In this document: one piece after another, positions 1 to 12,800 of the stretch
How the letters are laid out: each line of letters begins with the position of its first letter
Numbering within the stretch: position 1 is the stretch's first letter
Assembly: GCA_024516035.1 (NCBI GenBank)
Contig: CM044961.1
Location: 36,607,112-36,671,111 of the forward strand
Source: Bactericera cockerelli
Taxonomy: Eukaryota; Arthropoda; Insecta; Hemiptera; Triozidae
Reading direction: 5' to 3'
DNA: 64,000 nucleotides
Translations under genes and position numbers: made by a program
The notes under the pieces: generated by a model
Databases searched by the model: none
Told to the model about the DNA's origin: nothing
Seen by the model: only the letters and a program-made list of their open reading frames with translations

Positions 1-178
1 GCCCGAGCTGGGGTCCTTGCTTCAGTGTATTCTCAACTCTCGTACCGTTCGGACCTCGATACTTTTAAAAGTGCTCTAGCTTTTGGTATCGGGCAAAATT
101 TTCATTTATTTTTCAAATTATTTTTTCTATGTGCCGCACGTCGTCAATCTTTAAAGGTAAGTTCTCTCTTTTCATTAA
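1..178. other. Unassigned flank
   Basis: No gene, RNA or repeat unit is recognised here. It leads directly into the 137-bp array. Confidence 0.4.
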
Positions 179-1751
179 GCAGCTCTTTTAATTCATTGCG
201 CCTGACGGCCTTTGAACTTACTCTTACGGCCTCTGAGTGGCTTTCGCATGCGATTGCCTAAATGCTTCACCGGGGAGAGTCTCCATCTTCTGCCTTGTGC
301 AGTTGACCGGTGGCAGCTCAGTTTAATTCATTGCGCCTGACGGGCCTTTCAACTTTCTCTCACGGCCTCTGAGTGGCTTTCGCATGCGATTGCCTAAATG
401 CTTCGCCGGGGAGAGTCTCCATCTTCTGCCTTGTGCAGTTGACCGGTGGGCAGCTCAGTTTAATTCATTGCGCCTGACGGGCCTTTGAACTTTCTCTCAC
501 GGCCTCTGAGTGGCTTTCGCATGCGATTGCCTAAATGCTTCACCGGGGAGAGTCTCCATCTTCTGCCTTGTGCAGTTGACCGGTGGGCAGCTCAGTTTAA
601 TTCATTGCGCCTGACGGGCCTTTGAACTTTCTCTCACAGCCTCTGAGTGGCTTTCGCATGCGATTGCCTAAATGCTTCACCGGGGAGAGTCTCCATCTTC
701 TGCCTTGTGCAGTTGACCGGTGGGCAGCTCAGTTTAATTCATTGCGCCTGACGGGCCTTTGAACTTTCTCTTACGGCCTGTGAGTGGCTTTCGCAAGCGA
801 CTGCCTAAATGCTTCACCGAGGAGAGTCTGCATCTTCTGCCTTGTGCAGTTGACCGGTGGCAGCTGTGTTTAATTCATTGCGCCTGACGGGCCTTTGAAC
901 ATTCTCTTACGGCCTCTGAGTAGCTTTTGCATGCGATTGCCTAAATGCTTCACCGGGAGAGTCTCCATCTTCTGCCTTGTGCAGTTGACCGGTGGGCAGC
1001 TCAGATTAATTCATTGCGCCTGACGGGCCTTTGAACTTTCTCTTACGGCCTGTGAGTGGCTTTCGCAAGCGACTGCCTAAATGCTTCACCGAGGAGAATC
1101 TCCATTTTCTGCTTTGTGCAGTTGACCGGTGAGCAGCTCAGTTTAATTCATTGCGCCTGACGGGCCTTTGAACTTTCTTGTGGTCTCCGAGTGGCTTTCG
1201 CATGCGATTGCCTAAATGCTTCACCGGGAGAGTCTCCATCTTCTGCTTTGTGCAGTTGACCGGTGAGCAGCTCAGTTTAATTCATTGCGCCTGACGGGCC
1301 TTTGAACTTTCTTGTGGTCTCTTAGTGGCTTTCGCATGCGATTGCCTAAATGCTTCACCGGGGAGAGTCTCCATCTTCTGCTTGGTGCAGTTGACCGGTG
1401 AGCAGCTCAGTTTAATTCATTGCGCCTGACGGGCCTTTGAACTTTCTTGTGGTCTCTGAGTGCTTTCGTATGCGATTGCCTAAATGCTTCACCGGGGGAG
1501 AGTCTCCATCTTCTGCTTTGTTGCAGTTGACCGGTGAGCAGCTCAGTTTAATTCATTGCGCCTGACGGGCCTTTGAACTTTCTTGTGGTCTCTGAGTGGC
1601 TTTCGCATGCGATTGCCTAAATGCTTCACCGGGGAGAGTCTCCATCTTCTGCTTTGTGCAGTTGACCGGTGAGCAGCTCAGGTTAATTCATTGCGCCTGA
1701 CGGCCTTTGAACTTTTTTCTTGCGGTCTCTGTGTGGCTTTCGCATGCGATT
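179..1751. repeat. 137-bp tandem satellite, about 11.5 copies
   Basis: The landmark ATTCATTGCGCCTGACGG recurs at about 191, 326, 463, 600 and 737 and onward, giving a 135-137-bp period up to about 1690. Each unit also carries GCATGCGATTGCCTAAATGC and TTGACCGGTGGGCAGCTCAG. Units in the second half share variants (TTGTGGTCTC in place of CTCACGGCCT), so neighbouring copies are more alike, as expected for unequal exchange. No open reading frame spans the array convincingly. Confidence 0.93.
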
Positions 1752-1964
1752 GATCTCTTTTGATTTTTGACCTAGTAACAACAATTTATTGTGCAATCTT
1801 TTTTGTCTTTATATGGTGAAAGTTAATCAATTCACGGCCCGTTTCCGAGCCGTGTCCATATATTTTCAAGTGGCATTTTGATAAGTTCCAGTCTGTTATA
1901 TTCCAGCGCTACAGAAGTTCTTTTCCTTATTTTTCATTTTGGGCTCATGAGTTTTGATTTCCTT

Positions 1965-2650
1965 GTGCCTCGGTACAAGTCGAGCCGTTACTCAAGATTT
2001 TGAGCCTTGGAGTTGACTTTGTCCTCCGTCTTTGGCGGGTGCGTCTCCCCAGACCCTCAGCCTGTCTCCTGGTACCTATGCTTTTGGTACCAGTCGAGCC
2101 ATTGCTCAATATTTGAGCCGTGGAGTTGACCTTGTCCTCCCTCTTGGCGGGTGCGTCTCTCAGACCCCTTGCCTGTCTCCTTGTACCTATGCCATCGGTA
2201 GAAGTTGCGCAGTTGCTCAAAATTTTGAACCGTGTGCTGGACTCCGTACCTCCTTGGCTTGGGTGCTTCCTTAGACCCCTTGCCTGTCTCCTGGTGCCTA
2301 GGCCATTGGTAACAGTCGAGTCGTTGCTCAAAATTTTGAGCCCTGGGCTGGACTCGGTCCTTACTTGGTTTGGGTGCGTCTCCTTAGACCCCTTACCCGT
2401 CTCTTGGTGGTTAGACCCCTGGTATCATTCGAGCCGTTGCTAAAATATTTGATCTGTGGGCTGGACTCTTTCCCTCCTTGGCTTAGGTGTGTCTCTCTAG
2501 ACCCCTCGGCTGTCTCCTGGTACCTATATCTTTGGAACCAGTCGAGCCGTTGCTCAGGATTTCAGGCATGAAGTGGTTCTTCGTCTGCCTTTCGCTTGGG
2601 CGCGTCTCCCTGATCCCCTTCTCCTTTCTGGTCGAGCCTTGCTTCGGATA
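1965..2650. repeat. Degenerate tandem repeat, ~113-bp unit, 6 copies
   Basis: A block resembling CGAGCCGTTGCTCAAAATTT recurs at about 1981, 2095, 2208, 2318, 2430 and 2543, each followed by a GTCTCCTTAGACCCC-like stretch and GTCTCCTGGTACC. Copies differ at many positions, so this is an older array than the one before it. Short open frames on both strands are a by-product of the repeat. Confidence 0.8.
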
Positions 2651-2749
2651 TTGCATCGTTGTTCAATAATTTAAGCCGTTCAAGAGTCCAAATACAGCCA
2701 ATACTCACTGTTTGCCTAGTATTCTTGTGAGATGTCTACGGCAACATCT

Positions 2750-2970
2750 TTATAATAATTCTCTTAAGTGGAAGTTATCCACCAGGCGAGGTTAATGCTC
2801 AAAGCATCTTCTACCACCTAACCCTCGGAGTCTTATCATTATGTGCTCACAAACTCAAATTAATGAGGAAAAAATTCATGCACTGGGCGGGATTCGAACC
2901 AACGGATCCATACGCCACCTGGATTACCAGACTAGCGCATTATCCCCACTTGACTACCAATGCTCGATAG
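2750..2970 (-). mobile_element. tRNA-derived SINE (family with AGGGTTAGGTGG tail domain)
   Basis: Read on the minus strand, a tRNA-like head has GGTAGTCAAGTGGGGATAATG as a weak A box and GGTTCGAATCC as a perfect B box. It is followed by a body containing GGGTTAGGTGGTAGAAGATG and CATTAACCTCGCCTGGTGG, then an ATTATTATAAAG tail. A second copy lies at about 47165-47370. It is a SINE rather than a working tRNA gene because the cloverleaf is poor and the body is shared with the other copy. Confidence 0.75.
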
Positions 2971-3079
2971 TCTTTGGGGGCTCTCTGTGACCTGCCATCT
3001 GACAATGACGTCCTGTCTCGACTGAAGGATGTGTAAAAAAAAAAAAAAAAAGTTTCTACCTGATGGCTGGTGAGATTGG

Positions 3080-3179
3080 NNNNNNNNNNNNNNNNNNNNN
3101 NNNNNNNNNNNNNNNNNNNNNNNNNNNNNNNNNNNNNNNNNNNNNNNNNNNNNNNNNNNNNNNNNNNNNNNNNNNNNNN
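3080..3179. other. Assembly gap (100 N)
   Basis: Exactly 100 N, the conventional size for a gap of unknown length. It sits at the edge of the 37-bp minisatellite, so the array length on that side is unknown. Confidence 0.99.
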
Positions 3180-4183
3180 CATTTTCCCCTTTATTTCACT
3201 ATTTCTCCGCTATACCCATTTCCCTTTTTTTCACTATTTCTTATACCTTTTTTCCCTTTTTTTCCCATATTTCTCCGCTTCCCCATTTTTCCTTTTTTTC
3301 ACTTTTCCCGCTATACCCATTTTCTCCTTTTTTTCACTTTTTCTCCGCTATACTCATTTTCTCCTTTATTTCACTATTTCTCCGCTATACCCATTTTCTC
3401 CTTTTTTTCACTATTTCTCCGCTATACCCATTTTCTCCTTTATTTCACTATTTCTCCGCTATACCCATTTTCTCCTTAATTTCACTATTTCTCCGCTATA
3501 CCCATTTTCTCCTTTATTTCACTATTTCTCCGCTATACCCATTTTCTCCTTTATTTCACTGTTTCACCGCTATACCCATTTTCTCCTTTTTTTCTCTATT
3601 TCCCCGCTATACCCATTTTCTCCTATATTTCACTATTTCTCCGCTATACCCATTTTCTCCTTTTTTCTCTATTTCCCCGCTATACCCATTTTCTCCTTTA
3701 TTTCACTATTTCTCCGCTATACCCATTTTCTCCTTAATTTCACTATTTCTCCGCTATACCTATTTTCTCCTTTATTTCACTATTTCTCCGCTATACCCAT
3801 TTTCTCCTTTATTTCACTATTTCACCGCTATACCCATTTTCTCCTTTTTTTCTCTATTTCCCCGCTATACCCATTTTCTCCTTTTTTTCACTTTTTCTCC
3901 GCTATACTCATTTTCTCCTTTATTTCACTATTTCTCCGCTATACCCATTTTCTCCTTTTTTTCACTATTTCTCCGCTATACCCATTTTCTCCTTTATTTC
4001 ACTATTTCTCCGCTATACCCATTTTCTCCTTAATTTCACTATTTCTCCGCTATACCCATTTTCTCCTTTATTTCACTATTTCCCCGCTATACCCATTTTC
4101 TCCTTTTTTTCTCTATTTCCCCGCTATACCCATTTTCTCCTTTATTTCACTATTTCTCCGCTATACCCATTTTCTCCTTTTTT
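3180..4183. repeat. 37-bp minisatellite, ~27 copies
   Basis: The unit CCGCTATACCCATTTTCTCC plus TTTATTTCACTATTT recurs every 37 bp (for example GCTATA at 3421, 3458 and 3495). Copies near the gap are more degenerate. A 374-residue open frame runs through it only because the low-complexity units lack stops. Confidence 0.93.
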
Positions 4184-4186
4184 TAG

Positions 4187-4277
4187 TAACTTAGGGAGAA
4201 AACAGGAAAACAGTTCGGTTGCGAGATCAAAATTATAACTGAATGTATTTGGTAGAATTTCAACTGGCCACATTACA
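4187..4277 (-). mobile_element. Partial 3' LTR of the Ty3/gypsy element
   Basis: On the minus strand the gypsy polyprotein stop overlaps a TGTAATG start typical of an LTR at 4277, preceded by the purine-rich GTGGAGGAG, a plausible polypurine tract. The LTR runs only about 90 bp before the minisatellite replaces it, so it is truncated or the minisatellite has grown inside it. Confidence 0.5.
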
Positions 4278-6008
4278 GCACTCCTCCACGGCAAGATAAA
4301 AGTATTTCTTCCTTTCTTTTTAAACAATAAAACAAATCAGCCCCAAGTTTATCATAAGTAAGTTTTTGAGGTTGTTTGATATTCCTCTTTGGTAATGGTG
4401 TAGGAACAATAAGAGGAGGATTCATATTGCACGACCTAGGTATGTCAGGTATTATTTCGTTTGGATTTAATTGACTATCTTTATCATTTGGCATAGAACT
4501 AGGAGAAGACAGAGAAATATTATCATTATGTGCATTGTTCACAGTACTGGGTGAATTATCATTACTTGGTAGCAGTGGTGCTGGTGGATCACCATGAAGA
4601 TCTAAATCATCAAACAAAATGTCCCTACAACTATCATTACTATTCGAACTGAACTTGATGAGTTGATCGACATGTCTTTTTACTACATTACCATCCAAAA
4701 GCCTAACCAAGTAAATAACATTACCAATCCTTTTAACCACAGTAGCTTTTACCCATTTTACCTGACTGTGAATTTCATAACTACGTACATAGACTGCCTC
4801 ACCAGGAAGAAAAGTCACATTCCTTTTCCCTTCTAATGAAGATTGAACAGGAAAATTCTGAGAAACGGGATCGGGTTTTCGAATGAAATCTAGCCTAGTC
4901 CTTACCTTCCTTCCAAGGAACAACTCTGTTGGTGATTTCCCGGTAAGCCATTGAGGTGTACTCCTATAAGTTAGTAAATATCTACTTACCAAAGTACTTA
5001 GTGAATCAGCACTTTCATTGTTTAAAATCATTTTAGTAAGGCTTTGCTTGAAAGACTTGACAGCCACCTCAGCAGCGCCATTACTATTAGGGTGATACAC
5101 CGGAGACGTAATATGTCGAATTTTATTATTATTACAAAAGTTTTGAAACTTACTTGACTGGAAAGGTGGCCCATTATCTGAAATCAAAGTTAGAGGCAGA
5201 CCAAACCTTGCAAAAATCTCACGTAGTGTGTCCAAAGTACTATCAACGTCAGTGCGATTCATTCGTATGACCTCTGGCCATTTAGAAAATGAATCAGTCA
5301 ATATCAGATACTTATTACCTTTTAAATCAAGAAAATCTATGTGAACACGTTCAAAAGGTGAATTCGATTCAGGCCACTTACTTTGCAGCTGGGGAGGGTT
5401 TTGTCGCATAGATAAACACACAGGACACTTATTCGAAAATTTCTCTACTTCCTCGTCTAAATGAGGCCACCAAAAATATGAACGAGCCAAAGCTTTCATT
5501 TTGGAAGCCCCCATATGAGTTGAGTGAAGCTCTTGTAGTAAAGATAAGCGACAATTCTCGGGTATAATCAACCTATAACCCCACATAATTACATCAGAAT
5601 CAACGGATAATTCATTTTTCTTTAGAAAATAAGGACGTAAATTATCATCTTTACAAGATGTTGGCCAACCATTTACAATGAATGATTTTACCTTTCCTAG
5701 AAGCTTATCTACATTAGTAGATTTTTTAATGACTTCAAAATCAATTGATGTAGAATTTTTAACAAAATTTACATATTCACAGATTTTATCATCAATAGTA
5801 ATTTTGTTATTATCATTACCGAGGGGAAATCTAGAAAACCAATCCGCAATATTTTCTTTCCCCTTAATATATTCTAAATTATAATCAAATTCGGAAAGAA
5901 CTAGAGCCCACCTTTGAAGTCTACTTGCCCCCATGACAGGAATACCTTGATTTTCACCAAAAAGTGCCAAAAGCGGTTTATGATCGGAAGCTAAAATAAA
6001 TTTTCGGG
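4273..6008 (-). pseudogene. Ty3/gypsy pol 3' part: RNase H C-terminus, integrase
   Basis: This is the downstream half of a Ty3/gypsy pol. It starts inside RNase H (FILASDHKPL, then YIKGKENIADWFSR, which holds the late RNase H acidic region). The integrase follows with its zinc-binding HH-CC (HSTHMG...CPVC), the catalytic core (HIDF, ISDNG, and the Glu in GAAEVAVKS) and a C-terminal region with YVRSYE. The frame is open for about 570 codons, so this half has decayed little. Its 5' half lies 8.2 kb away at 14.24-15.18 kb on the same strand. The break falls between the LLGR and KFILASD blocks, which are adjacent in intact elements. It is not a working element, because pol is split, frameshifted and lacks an intact LTR pair. 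Confidence 0.9.
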
Positions 6009-6299
6009 TCTGCCTAATCGCTTGACCACGAAAAACGTTGACCAGATCGAAAAACTCGGACCCGGAGGGGAATTCCTATTATCATGAGATTTCATTCAAC
6101 AACACCCTCTTTTTACAACCTTACGTGATTAACCCTGGTCAGCATGTGTTCAACGGAATTACATGGCTAAAATACAGTTTTTTTTAAATTTATGATTTAT
6201 TCATGATGTATAAAGCCTATAAGTTTTATGAATACTCAATAAAGATGATTTTTAAATATCATCCCGATCGCAAGTATGTACAAAAAATAAGATTTTTTT

Positions 6300-7720
6300 T
6301 TTTTTTTTTTTTTTTTTCCACTATTCTGTATGACCCATTACTGCGGCCCTGAATGTTGTAATGTGCTCAGAAGAAGAGAATCATAAGGGATTACAACAAA
6401 GATAATACCCACAAAGTTTCATCTCGGTCGGCCGTATAGTATGCTCTGACAGAAAACATTGACCAGATGGGAGGGACCTCAAAAATCTGGCCCTGTTGTT
6501 TGTGAAGATCTGAATTTTTTTACACAAACTTATATACAGTGCTGCTATATTCATGCAAAAAATTAAAACGCTATAAGCTACGGCGTGACCTACAGAGAAG
6601 CCATTGACTGGCCCTTGTAAGGCCCATAGCTGCGGCCCTGAATGTTGTAATGTGCTCAGATCAAGGGAATCATAAGGGATTATAACTAAGATAATACCCA
6701 CAAAGTTTCATCTCGGTCGGCCGTATAGTATGCTCTGACAGAAAACATTGACCAGATGGGAGGGACCTCAAAAATCTGGCCCTGTTGTTTGTGAAGATCT
6801 GAATTTTTTTACACAAACTTATATACAGTGCTGCTATATTCATGCAAAAAATTAAAACGCTATAAGCTACGGCGTGACTACAGAGAAGCCATTGACTGGC
6901 CCTTGTAAGGCCATAGCTGCGGCCCTGAATGTTGTAATGTGCTCAGATCAAGGGAATCATAAGGGATTATAACTAAGATAATACCCACAAAGTTTCATCT
7001 CGGTCGGCCGTATAGTATGCTTGACAGAAAACATTGACCAGATGGGAGGGACCTCAAAAATCTGCCCCTGTTGTTTGTGAAGATTGAATTTTTTACACAA
7101 ACTTATATACAGTGCTGCTATATTCATGCAAAAAATTAAAACGCTATAAGCTACGGCGTGACCTACAGAGAAGCCATTGACTGGCCCTTTTTAAGGCCCA
7201 TAGCTGCGGCCCTGAATGTTGTAATGTGCTCAGATCAAGGGAATCATAAGGGATTATAACTAAGATAATACCCACAAAGTTTCATCTCGGTCGGCCGTAT
7301 AGTATGCTCTGACAGAAAACATTGACCAGATGGGAGGGACCTCAAAAATCTGCCCCTGTTGTTTGTGAAGATCTGAATTTTTTTACACAAACTTATATAC
7401 AGTGCTGCTATATTCATGCAAAAAATTAAAACGCTATAAGCTACGGCGTGACCTACAGAGAAGCCATTGACTGGCCCTTGTAAGGCCCATAGCTGCGGCC
7501 CTGAATGTTGTAATGTGCTCAGATCAAGGGAATCATAATGGATTACAACAGAGATAATACCCACAAAGTTTCATCTTGGTCGGCCGTATAGTATGCTCTG
7601 ACAGAAAACATTGACCAGATGGGAGGGACCTCAAAAATCTGCCCCTGTTGTTTGTGAAGATCTGAATTTTTTTACACAAACTTATATATAGTGCTGCTTA
7701 GGGTGGCCCTTAGCTATAGA
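6300..7720 (-). repeat. 289-bp monomer array, left (inverted) arm, ~4.7 copies
   Basis: Complementary copies of the monomer seen at 9.8-12.9 kb, recognised by AATCATAAGGGATTA at about 6381, 6669, 6958 and 7242 and a variant near 7530. Each unit contains GACCAGATGGGAGGGACC and ATTCATGCAAAAAATTAAAA. A more diverged monomer follows at about 7700-7900 (CTATAAAGTTTTAGCTCGAT). A T-rich run at 6293-6317 marks the outer edge. Confidence 0.9.
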
Positions 7721-7899
7721 GGTGAGAAAAAAATCTGAGTATTTTTCTGAGCTCCCCCCCTCAAATGGTTCCAATTCATAAAAAAATGATACCTATAAAG
7801 TTTTAGCTCGATCGGAAATTGTTAACACGTGCCGCCGGGAGCTTAAAGTTTAGATATGCTAATTAAAGGGGCAATATACGTTTTTCCGCACTTCTTGTT

Positions 7900-8370
7900 A
7901 ATTTTCTCTGTAATAGATTAACTTAGAATAAAAATTCAAAAAGTGATAGAATTGTAACAAAACTATCTAACAAATTTATTCATATCAAATTTCCTCTTAA
8001 ACCAACAGTTCTTTGGCAAATCAATAACAAAGGCAGATTTTTGCTCTACCCCTCTGTATGTCGCTAGCAAAACTGTAAAATATGTCTAGAAAAAAAAAAT
8101 ATCCAAGATAATTAAAGGAAGCAGGTAAGTTCAATTATTTTATACAAACAAAATACAGTTCTTTTATATTTTTAATCAATAATAAGAACAAAGTAATATT
8201 GAATAATGTTATATTTACTAATATACCAATATCCGTTTCTTCCTTTCAAGATGCCTTTTTCTGTAGTCTTTTACTATTTGAATAATGAACTGTTTTTGAT
8301 CTGCATTATTAGTAATATATGTTATTACGTATTAACTCAATTACTCATCCAATAATTTCACCCCCTTTAT
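7900..8370. other. Unassigned interior of the foldback-like insertion
   Basis: AT-rich sequence between the left monomer arm and the first tRNA-Gly-like SINE. I see no gene, RNA or repeat unit in it. Confidence 0.4.
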
Positions 8371-8640
8371 AATTTTTGTGGTTAAGCACTCGCTTGCCAT
8401 GCGGAAGGTCCTGGGTTCGAACTCCCACGCCGACTAAAATTTGTAATAAAAATTTGGTTACAGTTGTTTGTAAGGGATACCTTTCGGTGCACTCGTGTGA
8501 CCCAACACCTAAATGGGAAGTATTGTGTCACTTCTGGCCCATCAGAAGGGAGGCATACTACGGGATGGACAGGCTTCAACACAGACCACAAAACGACTAC
8601 GGTAGCTCCTGTTTCATGGCTACCAAATAACAAGGCTGTG
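8371..8640 (+). mobile_element. tRNA-Gly-like SINE, copy 1
   Basis: The head GTGGTTAAGCACTCGC (A box) and GGGTTCGAACTCCCAC (B box) surround CTTGCCATGCGG, which resembles the tRNA-Gly(GCC) anticodon arm. The body runs AAATGGGAAGTATTGTGTCA, GGGAGGCATACTACGGGATGG and GGTAGCTCCTGTTTCATGGC. The same body appears on the opposite strand at 13110-13372, which establishes a family. Confidence 0.85.
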
Positions 8641-9430
8641 AAACACTTGGCTTTCTTTAAATTACCTTCTCTTTTCTTATCATCAATCCAGTATCTGTTC
8701 TACTTGATAATTCTTTCTTGAGTTCGTTTTTCAACCGCTAATGAAAGTGTTATTTTTTAAACTATAATTAATTTTTTATATTAATTTCTGTATTCCTTAA
8801 TAGCATCTTTTTAAAAAATTGTACAAAAGAATATGTGCTAACGTTATTTCTAACACAAAAATAAATGTCTTTTTATTGTGGCAGTATACTCGTATGTTGA
8901 AGATTGGTATTAAGCTCCCAAGGTAATTAAATCACCAAAGGGACACTTAACTTGTAAAAGAAAAAAAAAATCATCAGCTTCCAAAACATACTCGTAGATA
9001 AAGATATGGCTGCTATTAAAAAGATTGTTAACCATCTGTGGTAGTTAGGCCAAGAAGCTGTAGGTCCAGCATGAAGAGGTACCATCTAATACGAAACAAA
9101 GATGGTTATTGATTATGAGAAGGATACAAATAAAAAATATGAATGCAAAGTAACCGAACTTGCAACTTTAGTGAAAAAAAAATCTAGATTTTTTGGTTTC
9201 ACGAGAAACAAAAACTTTCTTCAAAAGATTAGATCAAAGTACATCATTCTTAAAGTACCCGCCAACATCCTGGTCAACGAATAAAGATTACCTTGTAGGA
9301 AAAAACTTCTTGAAACATCTCAAAGTTGTTAATGGTACAGCAGAAAGGGGAGTAAAATTAATGGATGAGTATTAATAACATACTTACTAAAAATGAAAAT
9401 CAAAAAACAGTTCATTATTAAAGTAATAAT
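8641..9430. other. Unassigned spacer of the foldback-like insertion
   Basis: AT-rich single-copy sequence between the arms. The longest ATG-started frame is about 60 codons, at 9102-9284. It is lysine-rich and has no motif I recognise. No transposase signature is seen. Confidence 0.4.
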
Positions 9431-9778
9431 AATTCCGTGCCCGTGCAACAGGCAAAGATACCTATATCACGGTGGTGAGAAGAATATATGGACGCCCAGA
9501 TCCAATGTCTAGGCTCCTTTCATGTCATTGATTCTACTTGGTTTTTATGTCCTGATTTGAGATAGTGAGGACGGGGGTTTTACCCTTTATCGCTGGGAAT
9601 CGTACCAGCAACCCACATTAACCTCACTCACCCTGGGTAGGGCTGGAAATGCCAACCCTCGTGTTCGGAGGGAACAGGATTTTCTATGCGAAAATTCTGC
9701 CCAAACCGGGGATCGAACTAAGGGATCTCTGGACTACGGGAAGTAGTCATAACCGTTACGCCACAGAGGCTGGCAAGT
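9430..9778 (-). mobile_element. tRNA-derived SINE with conserved central domain
   Basis: On the minus strand the head has TGGCGTAACGGTTATGACTA (A box) and AGTTCGATCCC (B box). The body then carries GGGTGAGTGAGGTTAATGTG and AAGGGTAAAACCCCCGTC. These two blocks recur in the 5S-headed SINE at 15376-15650, so SINEs with different heads share this central domain. Confidence 0.8.
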
Positions 9779-9829
9779 AGTAAATGACTACAGAACAAGG
9801 TATCCTGACAGCAAAAAAACGGAAATCGG

Positions 9830-12800
9830 TTATCTTTGTTGTAATCCCTTATGATTCCCTTCATCTGAGCACATTACAACATTCAGGGCCGCAGCTAAGG
9901 GCCTTACAAGGGCCAGTCAATGGCTTCTCTGTAGGTCACGCCGTAGCTTATTGCGTTATGGATTTTTTGCATGAATATAGCAGCACTGTATATAAGTTTG
10001 TGTAAAAAAAATTCAAATCTTCACAAACAACAGGGACAGATTTTTGAGGTCCCTCCCATCTGGTCAATGTTTTCTGTCAGAGCATAATATACGGCCGACC
10101 GAGATGAAACTTTGTGGGTATTATCTTTGTTGTAATCCCTTATGATTCCCTTCATCTGAGCACATTACAACATTCAGGACCGCAGCTAAGGGCCTTACAA
10201 GGGCCAGTCAATGGCTTCTCTGTAGGTCACGCCGTAGCTTATAGCGTTATGATTTTTTGCATGAATATAGCAGCACTGTATATAAGTTTGTGTAAAAAAA
10301 TTCAGATCTTCACAAACAACAGGGGCAGATTTTTGAGGTCCCTCCCATCTGGTCAATGTTTTCCGTCAGAGCATACTATACGGCCGACCGAGATGAAACT
10401 TTGTGGGTATTATCTTTTGTTGTAATCCCTTATGATTCCCTTGATCTGAGCACATTACAACATTCAGGGCCGCAGCTATGGGCCTTACAAGGGCCAGTCA
10501 ATGGCTTCTCTGTAGGTCACGCCGTAGCTTATAGCGTTTTAATTTTTTGCATGAATATAGCAGCACTGTATATAAGTTTGGGTAAAAAAATTCAGATCTT
10601 CACAAACAACAGGGGCAGATTTTTGAGGTCCCTCCCATCTGGTCAATGTTTTCTGTCAGAGCATACTATACAGCTGACCGAGATGAAACTTTGTGGGTAT
10701 CATCTTTGTTGTAATCCCTTATGATTCCCTTTATCTGAGCACAATACAACTTTCAGGGCCGCAGCTAAGGGCCTTACAAGGGCCAGTCAATGGCTTCTCT
10801 GTAGGTCACGCCGTAGCCTATAGCGTTATGATTTTTTGCATGAATATAGCAGCACTGTATATAACTTTGTGTAAAAAAAATCAGATCTTCACAAACAACA
10901 GGGGCAGATTTTTGAGGTCCCTCCCATCTGGTCAATGTTTTCTGTCAGAGCATACTATACGGCCGACCGAGATGAAACTCTGTGGGTATTATCTTTGTTG
11001 TAATCCCTTATGATTCCCTTGATCTGAGCACATTACAACATTCAGGGCCGCAGCTATGGGCCTTACAAGGGCCAGTCAATGGCTTCTCTGTAGGTCACGC
11101 CGTAGCTTATAGCGTTTTAATTTTTTGCATGAATATAGCAGCACTGTATATAAGTTTGTGTAAAAAAATCAGATCGTCACAAACAACAGGGGCAGATTTT
11201 TGAGGTCCCTCCCATCTGGTCAATGTTTTCTGTCAGAGCATACTATACGGCCGACCGAGATGAAACTTTGTGGGTATTATCTTTGTTGTAATCCCTTATG
11301 ATTCCCTTCCTCTGAGCACATTACAACATTCAGGGCCGCAGCTATGGGCCTTACAAGGGCCAGTCAATGGCTTCTCTGTAGGTCACGCCGTAGCTTATAG
11401 TGTTATGATTTTGATTTTTTGCATGAATATAGCAGCACTGTATATATAAGTTTGTGTAAAAAAATTCAGATCTTCACAAACAACAGGGGTAGATTTTTGA
11501 GGTCCCTCCCATCTGGTCAATGTTTTCTGTCAGAGCATACTATACAGCCGACCGAGATGAAACTTTGTCGGTATTATCTTTGTTGTAATCCCTTATGATT
11601 CCCTTGATCTGAGCACGTTACAACATTCAGGGCCGCAGCTAAGGGCCTTACAAGGGCCAGTCAATGGCTTCTCTGTAGGTCACGCCGTAGCTTATAGCGT
11701 TATGATTTTTTGCATGAATATAGCAGCACTGTATATAAGTTTGTGTATAAAAATTCAGATCTTCACAAACAACAGGGGCAGATTTTTGAGGTCCCTCCCA
11801 TCTGGTCAATGTTTTCTGTCAGAGCATACTATACAGCCGACCGAGATGAAACTTTGTGGGTATTATCTTTGTTATAATCCCTTATGATTCCCTTGATCTG
11901 AGCACATTACAACATTCAGGGCCGCAGCTATGGGCCTTACAAGGGCCAGTCAATGGCTTCTCTGTAGGTCACGCCGTAGCTTATTGCGTTTTAATTTTTT
12001 GCATGAATATAGCAGCTCTGTATATAAGTTTGTGTAAAAAAATTCAGATCTTCACAAACAACAGGGGCAGATTTTTGAGGTCCCTCCCATCTGGTCAATG
12101 TTTTCTGTCAGAGCATACTATACAGCCGACCGAGATGAAACTTTGTCGGTATTATCTTTGTTGTAATCCCTTATGATTCCCTTCCTCTGAGCACATTACA
12201 ACATTCAGGGCCGCAGCTAAGGGCCTTACAAGGGCCAGTCAATGGCTTCTCTGTAGGTCATGCCGTAGCTTATAGCGTTATGATTTTGATTTTTTGCATG
12301 AATATAGCAGCACTGTATATAAGTTTGTGTAAAAAAAAATCAGATCTTCACAAACAACAGGGGCAGATTTTTGAGGTCCCTCCCATCTGGTCAATGTTTT
12401 CTGTCAGAGCATACTATACGGCCGACCAAGATGAAACTTTGTGGGTATTATCTCTGTTGTAATCCATTATGATTCCCTTGATCTGAGCACATTACAACAT
12501 TCAGGGCCGCAGCTATGGGCCTTACAAGGGCCAGTCAATGGCTTCTCTGTAGGTCACGCCGTAGCTTATAGCGTTTTAATTTTTTGCATGAATATAGCAG
12601 CACTGTATATAAGTTTGTGTAAAAAAATTCAGATCTTCACAAACAACAGGGGCAGATTTTTGAGGTCCCTCCCATCTGGTCAAAGTTTTCTGTACAAGCA
12701 TACCACACGGCCGACCAAGATGAAACTTTCTGGGTATTATCTTTGTGGTAATCCCTTATGATTCCCTTGATCTGAGCACATTAGAATATTCAGGGCCGCA

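Noticed and set aside
3063..4194. 374-residue Phe/Ile/Pro-rich open frame
   Set aside because: Pure 37-bp minisatellite next to an assembly gap; low complexity and no gene context.
6015..6060. Terminal inverted repeat of the foldback-like insertion (TTGACC..GAAAAAC..TTGACC at both ends)
   Set aside because: Similarity between 6030-6052 and the complement of about 14175-14205 is loose, so I do not claim defined termini.
8371..8450. Possible functional tRNA-Gly gene
   Set aside because: A and B boxes are good but the acceptor stem does not pair and the body recurs at 13.1 kb, so it is a SINE head. The same reasoning applies to the heads at 2.9, 9.75, 16.95, 20.2, 43.7 and 45.0 kb.
9102..9375. 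Two overlapping ~60-residue Lys-rich open frames as a small gene
   Set aside because: Short, no motif, in an AT-rich transposon interior.
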